From positions 558,001 to 622,000 of the forward strand of contig NZ_JRAA01000001.1 of the NCBI RefSeq assembly GCF_000787395.1: a stretch of DNA of 64,000 nucleotides, given 5' to 3'. Position 1 is the stretch's first letter. Every line of letters starts with the position of its first letter. This DNA is from Solemya velum gill symbiont. GTDB lineage: Bacteria > Pseudomonadota > Gammaproteobacteria > Chromatiales > Chromatiaceae. Shown one piece after another: positions 7,925-17,179 of the stretch. The notes below the pieces were generated by a model. It was not told where the DNA came from. It saw only the letters and a list, made by a program, of their open reading frames with translations, and searched no databases. A program made the translations under genes and the position numbers.

Positions 7925-10900
7925 TCAATTTTCCTTCTGAAAGATCTCTTCGATTTCTTGTGCGTTAAGCGGTCGGCTATAAAGATAACCCTGGACCTCA
8001 TCACACCCCTTTTCTGTAAGAAAATCGTGTTGCTCATCAGTTTCAATGCCTTCAGCAATTACGTTCAATTGCATACTCTTTCCCAGTGCGATAATAGCCT
8101 TGGTGATGGCCACTCCATCAGAATCATATGGAATATCCTTAATAAAGGAGCGATCGATTTTTAGCCTATCTATGGGCAAGCGTTTTAGGTAACTCAAGGA
8201 TGAATAACCTGTTCCAAAATCATCAATGGCAAGAGCAACACCAATTTTCCGCAATTCTTCCAATGTACTGATAGCCTTTTCTGCCTGTTGCATGATAAAG
8301 CTTTCTGTTATTTCAAGCTCCAGACAGGCAGGCTCAAGTTTGGTCTCTTTTAACACATCCTTGACTGTTTCCACTATATCACTGTTCTGAATCTGCTGAC
8401 CTGCAACATTAACGCCAATACGATCAATATCAAATCCTGCTTCCTGCCATGTCTTTACCTGACTACATGCTTGTTTCATTATCCAACGACCAATAGGAAT
8501 GATCAGGCCATTACTTTCGGCCATCGGTATAAACTCGTCTGGTGGCACCAACCCTAACTCCTTATGATTCCAGCGGATCAAAGCTTCCGCTCCAGTCAAC
8601 CGTCCGCTAGATAATTCATATTGTGGTTGATAGTAGACCTCAAACTCATCATTGTTCAACGCCTCCCTTAGGTCATTCTCAAGATTTAGCTTTTCCAGTG
8701 CTTCACTGTTAAGGTCATCCGTATAAAAACAGAATTGATTCTTTCCTTCTTCCTTGGCGTGATACATCGCAGTATCAGCATTTTTCAGTAGAGTTGCTAC
8801 ATTTTCACCGTCACTCGGGTAAAGGCTGATTCCAAGCGTGCTTGTGACATAGAGTCTATGATGGTCAATTTCCAGTGGAGCCTCAAATACACTCAATACC
8901 TTACTTGCCACCTGGGAAGCCCCCATGGAATCAGAGATATCACCAAATACCAGGGCAAACTCGTCGCCACCCATGCGTGCCACAGTGTCTTCATCCCGCA
9001 TTATTGCTGATAGCCGCCGGGCCACCTTCTGCAACACCTTGTCACCGACAGGGTGACCGAGACCATCATTGATCTGCTTGAAATTGTCGAGATCCAGAAA
9101 CATCACCGCCACTAGCTCATTTTGCCGGTGGGCATGCTGCAAGGCATGTTCGAGACGCGCACTGAAAAGAAGCCGGTTAGGTAATTTGGTAAGCGGATCA
9201 TGATGGGCCAGGAACTGAAGACGCTCTTCGGACTCCTTTATCGCACTGATATCTGAATAAACGCTGACAAATTGATCCAACTGCCCCTTTTCATCACGGA
9301 TAGTATCAATCGTCATCCATGCCGGGTAAACATCACCATTCTTACGGCGATTCCAGATTTCTCCTTGCCACCTCCCTGTTTCTCTAAGGGATGCCCAGAT
9401 AGTCTGATAAAATGATTCATCATGCTGTTCTGACTTCCACATCCTTGGATTCTCGCCAATAACCTCTTCCTCGCTATAACCACTGATCTCACAGAATGCT
9501 TTGTTTACGGCTATGATTTTAACGCTGGTGTCGGTAATCACGACACCCTCGGTGGTGTTTTCGAATACCCCTGCCGCACGCCTGAGTTCACTCTCATAAC
9601 GAAGTCGTTCCATTTCTGCTGATGCACGTACAGAAAAAACCTCCAATAACGAGGAAGCAAATTCGATGCTCTTCAGAGGTTTACTATCGAGCGCAACAAT
9701 TAAACCTATTGCTTCCTTCTCCGCACTATACAGCGGGATACCTATATAGCTTTCAAATCCCATTTCCTGAATTTCTTTGTCATCAGGAAACTGTTGTCTG
9801 ACACCGGATGGATAGGCGCATGGCCTTCCTTGAGTTACATTCTCACAGGGTGTACCCGCAAGTGTATATTCAAAATTGTCCACAATTTGTTGATCAAAAC
9901 ATACACTCAGTGTCTTGACGTGGTTGCCATCCGTAGTCAGTTCACCGACATGTACGTAGCGCATCTGCAGGGCATTGGCCAACTTGACTGAAAGATCGCG
10001 AAAGAAGGTTTCTCCAGCGCCAGTCGCAATGACCGAGGCGGTATCCCGAATAAAATTCACAAGCCTTTGTCTTTCAGTTATATCCCGGTCAATTCCCCTA
10101 TAGCCTTGAAACGTCCCATTATCATCAAAAATGGGTACCCCGGCAGTCTCAATGAAGACCAGATGCCCATCTTTATGACGATTTATATTCTCAAGACCAT
10201 GGAATGGTACTTGTGCCGTAAAAATAGATCCAAATTTCTCAGCCACTCTCTCTGCTTCACTTTCAGGCATGAGGTCGAGCGGTGATTTACCAAGCAACTC
10301 TTCAGGCTTATACCCGAGTAGTTCTTCCACCTTTGGGCTGACATAGCTATAGAGAGCATCCGGGCCAACCTCCCAAATCCAGTCACTGGTGGATTCTACA
10401 AGGTTGCGAAATCTTGCCTCACTTTTCCGGCGTTTGTTCAACTCAACCTGGTACTGGCTCGTTCGCTGCTGCACCTTTTTTCTCAGCGTGACGTTCCAAT
10501 AAATGATACTTAGTAGCACTACGATAAACACAACTAATATCTGCCAAACTAACTTACGGTCGATAGCCTGTTCAAACTGGATGGACATCCAGCGGGTAAA
10601 GATCAGATCGTGCTCACTTTGTGGGATAGCATCCAGGCCCTTTTGCAGAATTCCTGCCAGAATAGGCCAGTCGTCTCGCACTGCCATAGCCTGATCGTTG
10701 CTATATGGTGTTTCTCCAACGGCATGCACGTTGTCCAAACTGAGCTTGCCAAGATAGTAATTGGAGGTCACCGCATTCCCCACGAAAACATCCAAGCTGC
10801 CTTTTGATACCTGCTTCAAACCCTCAGGCGGTGATTCCACTGGAACCAGCTGAAGTTCCGGGTGCTCATTCTTCAACCAGTCGTGAATCGCATATCCATC

Positions 10901-11605
10901 CACAACAGCAACACGCTTGCCTGCCAGGTTTCTCAAATCACCAATGTAAGAGATATTATTGCGGGCGAATATGTTGATGGGCATGGAAACATACGGCCGG
11001 GTGAAGAGTGCATATTTTTCTCGTTGTGACGTTCTGGCCACTGAGGCAAACATATCTGCCCGCTTGTTTTGTACAGCAGCCACAGCCTCCTGCCAGGTGA
11101 CTGCTTTCACCACCTCAAAACGAATATTGAGTAGTTTTTCAAGATGTTCGAGATAGTCAAGGGACATCCCCCGATAATTTCCCTCTTTATCCTTGTACTC
11201 GACAGGCGCCCAATCAGGATCAAGAGCAACTCGAATTGTCTGTTGTTCAAACAACCATTGCTTCTCTTCAGCGGTCAGTAAGACCATTTCATCAACCGCC
11301 GCATTTCCTGCAACTGGTAAAAGCAGCACCAGCGCAAGAACGTATGTATTCACCTTATAGCGATACGTCCAATTTTCTTTACTCATTGCAAGCCAGAAAG
11401 GCAAAACCAAAGAAAGCATCAAAAATAAGGTAGTGGTAATCACATAATGCCACTTTTCGTGACCTCCCTTTGCCTCTTCGCCTAATAAATGTAAAAGATA
11501 GGGTTCGACCCAGTGCTCCCAAAGGATAGCAAGACAAAATGTAGACAGGACAACTAATGCAAATAAGAAGGAGTAGGTGAAACGATTAATATTCTGATTA
11601 TTCAT
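7925..11605 (-). CDS. Membrane c-di-GMP enzyme: SBP sensor-PAS-GAF-PAS-GGDEF-EAL
   Basis: The 1226-residue protein has membrane helices near 8-28, 54-74 and 86-103. A periplasmic amino-acid-binding-type (SBP_bac_3) domain covers about 120-345, with a helix at 352-371. Cytoplasmic PAS (about 396-510), GAF (about 520-665), PAS (about 670-790), GGDEF (about 800-965) and EAL (about 980-1220) domains follow. The cyclase site is MGGDEF and the phosphodiesterase site starts GAEALIRW, so both motifs are intact. It should make or degrade c-di-GMP in response to a periplasmic ligand, as in BvgS-like sensors. Odd point: residues 74-103 look like a normal signal peptide, so the first two helices appear to be an added module. 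The four helices still predict a consistent topology. Confidence 0.9.
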   Translation of the reverse strand: MNNQNINRFTYSFLFALVVLSTFCLAILWEHWVEPYLLHLLGEEAKGGHEKWHYVITTTLFLMLSLVLPFWLAMSKENWTYRYKVNTYVLALVLLLPVAGNAAVDEMVLLTAEEKQWLFEQQTIRVALDPDWAPVEYKDKEGNYRGMSLDYLEHLEKLLNIRFEVVKAVTWQEAVAAVQNKRADMFASVARTSQREKYALFTRPYVSMPINIFARNNISYIGDLRNLAGKRVAVVDGYAIHDWLKNEHPELQLVPVESPPEGLKQVSKGSLDVFVGNAVTSNYYLGKLSLDNVHAVGETPYSNDQAMAVRDDWPILAGILQKGLDAIPQSEHDLIFTRWMSIQFEQAIDRKLVWQILVVFIVVLLSIIYWNVTLRKKVQQRTSQYQVELNKRRKSEARFRNLVESTSDWIWEVGPDALYSYVSPKVEELLGYKPEELLGKSPLDLMPESEAERVAEKFGSIFTAQVPFHGLENINRHKDGHLVFIETAGVPIFDDNGTFQGYRGIDRDITERQRLVNFIRDTASVIATGAGETFFRDLSVKLANALQMRYVHVGELTTDGNHVKTLSVCFDQQIVDNFEYTLAGTPCENVTQGRPCAYPSGVRQQFPDDKEIQEMGFESYIGIPLYSAEKEAIGLIVALDSKPLKSIEFASSLLEVFSVRASAEMERLRYESELRRAAGVFENTTEGVVITDTSVKIIAVNKAFCEISGYSEEEVIGENPRMWKSEQHDESFYQTIWASLRETGRWQGEIWNRRKNGDVYPAWMTIDTIRDEKGQLDQFVSVYSDISAIKESEERLQFLAHHDPLTKLPNRLLFSARLEHALQHAHRQNELVAVMFLDLDNFKQINDGLGHPVGDKVLQKVARRLSAIMRDEDTVARMGGDEFALVFGDISDSMGASQVASKVLSVFEAPLEIDHHRLYVTSTLGISLYPSDGENVATLLKNADTAMYHAKEEGKNQFCFYTDDLNSEALEKLNLENDLREALNNDEFEVYYQPQYELSSGRLTGAEALIRWNHKELGLVPPDEFIPMAESNGLIIPIGRWIMKQACSQVKTWQEAGFDIDRIGVNVAGQQIQNSDIVETVKDVLKETKLEPACLELEITESFIMQQAEKAISTLEELRKIGVALAIDDFGTGYSSLSYLKRLPIDRLKIDRSFIKDIPYDSDGVAITKAIIALGKSMQLNVIAEGIETDEQHDFLTEKGCDEVQGYLYSRPLNAQEIEEIFQKEN

Positions 11606-11674
11606 ATGGAGTATTTCAATTGCACCAATCTAATCATCTTCAGCAATTCACGTACGGCCAAAAGTAGATACTCC

Positions 11675-13675
11675 TTATTCCACTTCAATGATGTCCCCAT
11701 GGCGATCAGATACTGACAGGCACTTTCCTTCCAGCAGTAATTTCTCAAATTCCTGATGTGTAGTCGGCTTGCTGAAATAAAAGCCCTGGATCGAATTACA
11801 TCCGTTGCGCTTGAGAAATTTTAGCTGCGTTAATTTTTCGACTCCTTCAGCAACAGTTTTCAGATTCAACGCATCTGCCAAGGCGATAATAGTCCTGCAA
11901 ATTGTGGCACTATCCGTATCATCCGGGAGTTCCTTAATGAATGCACGGTCTATTTTTAGCGTGTCGAACGGTAAACTTTTCAGGTTTGAAAGAGAAGAAT
12001 AACCCGTTCCAAAATCGTCAATAGAAATCTCTACTCCGAGCTCGTGCAGAGACTTCAAAAGATAGACAGCATTCTCCGGGTCGTCCATTACAAGACTCTC
12101 GGTAATCTCAAGTTCGATGCAATTCGGTGGTACGCCAGTTTCCCGTATCACATTTTGCACCGTTCCCAAGAATTCCCAGCTTTTGAATTGCTTGGGGGAT
12201 ACGTTAACACTAACTTTGAGATGATCGAAACCTAATCGACGCCAGGCTCTTAAATGTCTGCAGCTTTCACGCAAAACCCAATTGCCCACATCGGTGATAA
12301 GCCCCATTTCCTCCAGCACAGGTACAAATGTCGCTGGTGATACCAGGCCAAGTTTGGGGTGGTTCCATCTTAGCAGTGCTTCTGCACCAATAATGCGCCC
12401 ATTCAATAACTCAGCCTGGGGCTGGAAATGTAAAACAAACTCTTCCTTCTTAATAGCAGACCGCAAATCGAACTCTAGTTCTATACGGTGTTGCACTGAC
12501 GCCCCTAACTGCTGCGAGTAATACTGGAATTGGCTTCCACCCATTTCCTTTGCACGGTACATCGCCATATCAGCATCCTTCATCAAATCTTCAGGCAACT
12601 TGTCATCCATAGGATAGAGTGTGACTCCAATGCTGGCTCCAGGATGAATCTCACGGCCATTGAGTGTTGCTGACCTGGATAGGCTTTCTACTATTTTCTG
12701 GGCAACCTTGGTCACAATACTGATATGGTCTACATCCTCAAGTATCACGGCAAACTCATCCCCACTGAGTCGTGCAACTGTATCGCTCTTGCGAGTGTTA
12801 CTTTGCAGCCGTTCCGCCGTTAGTCGTAATAGCTGATCTCCAGCATCATGTCCCAGACTATCGTTTATTTGCTTAAAACGATCGAGATCGATATAGAAGA
12901 GTGCAATCAGGGTCTCATTTCGTTCAGAGCGGGCTATGGCATGTCTCAAACGTTCATGAAATAACGTGCGGTTAGGTAGACCAGTGAGTTGGTCATAGTT
13001 AGCGATGTTCAACAGGTCATCATGCGCCTGCTTTCGTTCGCTAATATCACGCACGATGCCGAGAAACAATCGTTCCGTACCAACAATAGCTTCACTGATG
13101 ACAAGGTCGATAGGAATGACGCTGCCATCCTTCTTCAGTGCTGAAACTTCCCTGGGGCCAACACCAATAATTCGACCTTTTCCAGTATCCAAATACCTCT
13201 TAACGTATCCGTCATGCTCTTCCTGGAAAGGTTGTGGCATCAGCATACTGATATTCTTGCCGAAGACTTCCTTTTCGGTATAACCGAACAGTTTCTCTGC
13301 GGCAGGACTAAACGACTTGATCAGGCTGGACTCATCAATCAGGATTGCACCATCGACCGCATATTTGAAAATTGCCTCATGCACGCCCTTTGACTCAACC
13401 AGGTCCGTAATATCAATCCAATATCCAACGATCTCTTTAGGCTCACCTGCATCGTCCCGGGTAAGGAATAGCGTATCGTACATCCAGCGGTACTTACCAT
13501 CGGCGTGAAGAAAACGGTATTTGTAGATATGCCGGCCCTTCTCGAAAAGGTCATCCAGGCTATTTAGAACCCTGTCACAGTCTTCCGGGTGAATATGGTT
13601 GTGCCAGAAGCCGCTGTCACTGGTAAATGTCTCTGGGCTATACCCTAATTGATTTTCAACATTATCAGAAATCGC
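11675..13675 (-). pseudogene. PAS-PAS-GGDEF-EAL protein, 3' part of a gene split by IS30
   Basis: The frame is open from the IS boundary to the stop at 11675. It holds the rest of a PAS domain (NQLGYSPETF, WHNHIHPEDC, YRWMYDTLF), a second PAS (GYTEKEVFGKNISMLMP), GGDEF with LSGDEF (SGDEF is usually still compatible with activity) and EAL with GAEALLRW. The first in-frame ATG inside this part is 13483, within the PAS domain. The missing start lies on the far side of the insertion at 14841. Because the transposase reads the same way, read-through could still yield a truncated PAS-GGDEF-EAL protein. It sits 69 bases upstream of, and parallel to, the larger c-di-GMP gene. Confidence 0.85.
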
Positions 13676-13697
13676 GGATTCAACTCACTAGTGCAAC
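13676..13697 (+). repeat. IS30 terminal inverted repeat, end next to the transposase stop
   Basis: The 22-bp end shares 17 positions with the inverted copy at 14718-14739, including the inner GTGCAAC. The transposase stop codon (13680-13682) lies within it. Confidence 0.75.
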
Positions 13698-14642
13698 GGA
13701 TGGGTTAATCCCGAAAAATACTTGATTGGGCGTTTTAATGCCAAGACATTTTCGGGGACGATTGTTCAGTTTATTCATCACCTGGTTGATTTCCGCCTGA
13801 GTGATGGTTGTAAAGTCCCGATGCTTTGGGAAGTATTGGCGAATGAGTCCATTGGTGTTCTCATTCAAGCCACGTTCCCAGGAGGCATAGGGATGGGCAA
13901 AGAAGAACCTGGCACTGAGGCCTTTAGCGATGGTCTCGTGACCGGCGAATTCCTTACCATTATCTGAGGTCAGCGTGTGAACGCGGCCGGCGATGGGTTT
14001 GAGCAGTTTGAGGATAGCGCTGGTGACGTTGCTGGCGGTTTTTCTCTCCACCTTATGGATGAGCGTCAATCGGGATTTACGCTCGGTGATTGAAACGATG
14101 GCCTGTTTGTGGCCTTTTCCGATAATGGTATCAAGTTCCCAATCACCGAAGCGTGAACGCTCATCAACCACGGCAGGACGTTCATCGATGCTGACTCGGT
14201 TAATCAGTTGCCCTCGGCGGCTATAGCTGCCATAGCGCTTTCGACGCTGCTTCTGGCAACGCAGGTGGCGGTATAGGTTACCGCCCATGGATTTGTTCTG
14301 GAGAACGTACTGGTAAATCCACTCATGAGAGATTTGAATGTCAGCCTCATTGCACAGCCACAGGCTGATTTGTTCCGGACTCCAGTCCTCGCGCAACAGA
14401 TGCTCGACTCGCTCCCAGTGGGTAGTGGCAATACGGGGCTGGCTCTTGCTCTGACGGCGCTCTACAGACAGCCGATGGGCCTGTTTGGGGCGATAGCCGC
14501 GCAAGCCACGGTTACGCCTCAGTTCGCGGCTGACAGTGGATTTGTGGCGCCCAAGTATCTTGGCTATCTCTGTTTGATTGTGACCTGCTTTCATCAGTGC
14601 CTGAATCTGGTATCGTTCTTCCTGGGTAAGCTGCGTGTACAT
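13680..14642 (-). CDS. IS30-family transposase
   Basis: The 320-residue DDE transposase begins with the IS30 helix-turn-helix: LTQEERYQIQALMKAG, then TEIAKILGRHKSTVSRELRR. The catalytic acids are visible as DWELDTI, TLTSDNGKEF and the Glu of LNENTNGLIRQYFPK. The length is typical and no break is seen, so it is probably active. ATG 14642 has GAGGAG upstream. Confidence 0.95.
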   Translation of the reverse strand: MYTQLTQEERYQIQALMKAGHNQTEIAKILGRHKSTVSRELRRNRGLRGYRPKQAHRLSVERRQSKSQPRIATTHWERVEHLLREDWSPEQISLWLCNEADIQISHEWIYQYVLQNKSMGGNLYRHLRCQKQRRKRYGSYSRRGQLINRVSIDERPAVVDERSRFGDWELDTIIGKGHKQAIVSITERKSRLTLIHKVERKTASNVTSAILKLLKPIAGRVHTLTSDNGKEFAGHETIAKGLSARFFFAHPYASWERGLNENTNGLIRQYFPKHRDFTTITQAEINQVMNKLNNRPRKCLGIKTPNQVFFGINPSVALVS

Positions 14643-14717
14643 GGTGCTCCTCTAACTTTGGTCGGTGAGAGAAGCTACCTATGCTACCGCAGCTTGCCCT
14701 CTAACCAACTCTGTTGA

Positions 14718-14739
14718 GTTGCACTTGGAAATTGAATTC
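14718..14739 (-). repeat. IS30 terminal inverted repeat, end upstream of the transposase
   Basis: This is the partner of 13676-13697. Reading inward on the minus strand it starts GAATTCAA and reaches AAGTGCAAC. Confidence 0.75.
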
Positions 14740-14841
14740 ACGAATATAAGTTGCACCGAAATCGCCATTAGCTTTGCAGACATAGGACACCGCAGGGATG
14801 TTCTCGATAACCTTATTTTGTGCTTTATCTTCCGAGGTCAT
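14740..14841 (-). pseudogene. 5' part of the IS30-split PAS-GGDEF-EAL gene
   Basis: From ATG 14841, with AAAGG upstream, the frame reads MTSEDKAQNKVIENIPAVSY, then VCKANGDFGATYI. It then runs into the insertion sequence and ends there. That is the first strand of a PAS domain, and the text after the insertion (ISDNVENQLGYSPETF) continues it. The fit shows that both parts were one gene of about 700 residues. Confidence 0.82.
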
Positions 14842-14910
14842 ATATGCCTTTCTAGATGCCAGCTTTCAAAAACTAAAAGTTACTTATTGTGGATTGGCGC
14901 GTTTGGAGTA

Positions 14911-14926
14911 ATTGATAATACTCAAT
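14911..14926. promoter_or_regulatory. Palindromic 16-mer, copy 1 (candidate operator)
   Basis: ATTGATAATACTCAAT matches copy 2 at 15165-15180 in 15 of 16 positions. It also lies inside GAGTA-N8-TACTC arms (14906-14923). Confidence 0.5.
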
Positions 14927-15069
14927 GTTACTTTACAAATAGTTATCAACTCAATATCAGACTTCTTCTACCCTCATCTCAATCTTATTAGTGGATATTT
15001 CTATTATTACTTGGTGCTTTATCTTTGATACTCCAAGCCACTATCATTGAATAAATTTATAGATGCTAT

Positions 15070-15096
15070 AAAAAAGTACCGGGCGGTTAAGCCCGG
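15070..15096 (-). terminator. Rho-independent terminator facing minus, without an obvious upstream gene
   Basis: CCGGGC (15079-15084) pairs with GCCCGG (15091-15096) around a six-base loop. On the minus strand TACTTTTTT follows. No minus-strand gene lies just upstream, so it may shield the c-di-GMP gene from antisense transcripts or be a relic. Confidence 0.65.
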
Positions 15097-15164
15097 CCAT
15101 CAATGAAATGAAGTCTTTTACTAATAAGCCAACCAGTTTTTCTTGAGGAGCAACTGATAGGATT

Positions 15165-15180
15165 ATTGATAATAATCAAT
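15165..15180. promoter_or_regulatory. Palindromic 16-mer, copy 2 (candidate operator)
   Basis: ATTGATAATAATCAAT has ATTGAT/ATCAAT arms. It overlaps a longer palindrome with perfect 7-bp arms, GATTATT and AATAATC (15161-15177). It lies about 100 bases upstream of the PAS/LuxR-type gene. Confidence 0.55.
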
Positions 15181-15282
15181 CAAAAACATCAGGTCATCCC
15201 CCATAAGGGTGATACAAGAACTGCCAAAAACTTGTTTTACTTGAACTGAGAGAAGCTATGTAACTATGGGTAGATGTAAACA

Positions 15283-15879
15283 ATGGAAGATTCTGCAAGC
15301 CAATTTCAAGAAATACTGAACCGAATACCAAATGGAGTCGTTGTTCTTACTCAGGAAGGACGGGTAATATACTTCAACGAACAAGCGCGTGAGATTTTTG
15401 AGGTGCAATCAAGTATTTCTTTATTGAATGATAGCCTTGTTTTTACGGATAAGACGACACAAGAGCAATTCAATACCGAACTGAAAGCTGTCTTTCAGCA
15501 ACATTCCAATACGACAATAGAATCTACTCCAGTATGCATACAAAATCTCTCATATGACCTTCCGCTTTCACTAACGGTTTCAGTGTTGTCATCTAGTGAC
15601 AATAGTAAACTTGCGTTAATTATCCTTGCACCTCCTTCACTCCCTATAAAACTTACCGAGACATGTTTACGTGAAAGCTTTCAGCTTACAAACGCTGAAT
15701 CAGCATTGGTAATGGAGATTATAAGGTCGCGAGATCTTCAAGAAGCAGCTGGCAAACTGAACATCACTCGCAACACTGCAAAATCGCAGTTGAAATCAAT
15801 TTTTCTGAAAACTGGTGTTTGCAAACAAACAGAATTACTTAAACTGTTGCTTTCTGACTCTGACATCCTGGTTTCTTAA
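15283..15879 (+). CDS. PAS-domain LuxR/GerE-type transcriptional regulator
   Basis: The 198-residue protein has an N-terminal PAS-like domain (ILNRIPNGVVVL, GRVIYFNEQAREIF). Its C-terminal helix-turn-helix has the LuxR layout: FQLTNAESALVMEII, then DLQEAAGKLNITRNTAKSQL, then KTGVCKQTELLKLLL. It lacks a receiver domain, so it probably senses a small ligand or redox state directly. It is divergent from the split c-di-GMP gene and may bind the repeated 16-mers between them (inference). A similar arrangement, MtrR/ComK-like, cannot be ruled out for the PAS part, but the HTH call is firm. Confidence 0.82.
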   Translation: MEDSASQFQEILNRIPNGVVVLTQEGRVIYFNEQAREIFEVQSSISLLNDSLVFTDKTTQEQFNTELKAVFQQHSNTTIESTPVCIQNLSYDLPLSLTVSVLSSSDNSKLALIILAPPSLPIKLTETCLRESFQLTNAESALVMEIIRSRDLQEAAGKLNITRNTAKSQLKSIFLKTGVCKQTELLKLLLSDSDILVS

Positions 15880-15951
15880 GATTAATTGCCGTATCAACAA
15901 TGTTTGAATAGCTAAAGCAATGACCGCTTTCTTTCATACCCACCACAGCTT

Positions 15952-16353
15952 CTACATAACTTGGGCAAGAAATGAACCCAGTCTCATATCATCAACAAGA
16001 ATATGTTCTGTTAACCAATTTTCCAGGAATTCGATATTCTCATTGGAGATCTGATGACCTTCCTGCTTGAGTGTCTGTTGTAGCTCCCTGGCGCTTTCAA
16101 TCAGCTTGCTGTGCTCGGAATAATGCTCCTCATAGTCCTTGTATCCATACTTCACCATTAATCGCTCTTCATGCCTGAAGTGCCAGGCAGTGCATGTGAT
16201 TAACTCTTCCAACACAGCTTCTATATATTTCGGATCATCACCATCCTCTACAGAGTGATTGAGCATATTAAACAGGCCTACAAGTTTACGGTGATCATCA
16301 TCGATCTCATCAACCTCGACGCTTAAGGTATTACTCCAAGATAGTTCTTTCAT
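15952..16353 (-). CDS. Bacteriohemerythrin (non-heme diiron O2-binding protein)
   Basis: The 133-residue hemerythrin has its iron ligands in order: DDDHRKLV, then WHFRHEERLM, then HYSEHSKL, then EHILVDDMRLG. Single-domain bacteriohemerythrins bind O2 for storage, delivery or sensing in microaerobic bacteria. ATG 16353 has AGGAG eight bases upstream; an earlier GTG at 16377 would bury that site. It is the last gene behind the membrane protein gene 16380-17084, 26 bases away, so the two may share a transcript. Confidence 0.93.
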   Translation of the reverse strand: MKELSWSNTLSVEVDEIDDDHRKLVGLFNMLNHSVEDGDDPKYIEAVLEELITCTAWHFRHEERLMVKYGYKDYEEHYSEHSKLIESARELQQTLKQEGHQISNENIEFLENWLTEHILVDDMRLGSFLAQVM

Positions 16354-16379
16354 ATTCTGTACTCCTGATGACGACACTA

Positions 16380-17084
16380 CTATTGTTTCAGCTTGACCTT
16401 GAGATAACCTTCTTCAACCTGAATATTTTCCACTCCATCGGCAAAGCTCTTCCAAAATCCGTTGGCGTCTCCAAACTCACTGATCAAATCAATATTTTTC
16501 AGCCCGCCCAGCCAGGCGTTTGGTATAGGCACACCCATAATGCTGACGCCCTTGAGGATGACAACAGGTTTTGCATCTCGAAATGCCATTTCAACACCTG
16601 CAGAAACTCGCAGCGTTTTACCACCCAGGATCGGGAAGTCCTGATCAAGCGGCACTAATAGCCTGGCACTGACAAGATCATCTCCCATATCAATGGCTAG
16701 TTTTTTTGCGAGGTCACGATTGTTAGCCAGCATGGCATTAAGTTCACGTTCACTAAAGCTTACTTCGCGTTTGCCGCTTTCTTCGCTGTAACGTTCTGCT
16801 CTTAACCATTGCTCATCAGTTTCCTGTGCCGCCTGACCTGAATTTCCACTTGTCGACGGGGCAGGATTATATCCCAGGCTCTTCAGTTTGATGTTGAGTG
16901 TCTGATGTTCCTTTTCGCTAAGTTCAACCGGTGTGAAATCCTTTGCATAAATGTAGGTCCGAACAACCCAGAAAGTGACTGCCACTGTCACCAGTATGGT
17001 GGCAAGAACGATCCACATTATGTGGATTCCGCGCAAACCTTTACTCTTTTCCTGTACCTCGTTATCTTCTATCACTTCGGTCAT
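16380..17084 (-). CDS. Single-pass membrane-anchored protein of unknown function
   Basis: The 234-residue protein has one membrane helix (about 22-42), an extracytoplasmic linker rich in Ser/Gly/Gln (about 70-90), and a globular C-terminal domain. The motif VSFSERELNAMLA and the pattern VELAFRD-like / VILKGVSIMGVPIP resemble YpmS/DUF2140-type lipid-binding-like domains, but I do not claim the family. It probably faces the periplasm. No catalytic residues stand out. It lies between the DUF3754-like gene and the bacteriohemerythrin gene. Confidence 0.7.
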   Translation of the reverse strand: MTEVIEDNEVQEKSKGLRGIHIMWIVLATILVTVAVTFWVVRTYIYAKDFTPVELSEKEHQTLNIKLKSLGYNPAPSTSGNSGQAAQETDEQWLRAERYSEESGKREVSFSERELNAMLANNRDLAKKLAIDMGDDLVSARLLVPLDQDFPILGGKTLRVSAGVEMAFRDAKPVVILKGVSIMGVPIPNAWLGGLKNIDLISEFGDANGFWKSFADGVENIQVEEGYLKVKLKQ

Positions 17085-17179
17085 TCTTGTATCTACCTAT
17101 ATCTAATCTACTTCAGGTAATACCATCTTACATTAGTCACAGATATCAAGGGTATCCATCGATATCTATTTGAGGGTGG

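Larger units (their letters stand above)
13676..14739 (-). mobile_element. IS30-family insertion sequence, 1064 bp, complete
   Basis: The element has imperfect terminal inverted repeats of 22 bp (13676-13697 and 14718-14739, 17 of 22 matching, ends GGATTC/GAATTC) and one intact transposase gene reading minus. It lies inside a PAS domain of a c-di-GMP gene. No perfect target duplication is visible at the ends as I set them; a 2-bp CG repeat appears if both ends move out by one base. Confidence 0.88.
14842..15282. other. Intergenic region between divergent genes, with paired palindromes and an orphan terminator
   Basis: These 441 bases separate the start of the split c-di-GMP gene from the PAS/LuxR-type gene. 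I see no coding region. They hold the two 16-mers at 14911 and 15165 and a minus-facing terminator at 15070-15096. The region is A/T-rich. Confidence 0.6.

Noticed and set aside
13668-14765. GAAATCGC on both sides of the IS30 element as a target duplication
   Set aside because: The copy at 13668-13675 abuts the element, but the other (14758-14765) is 18 bases away from its end and lies in coding sequence. IS30 elements make short duplications of 2-3 bp.
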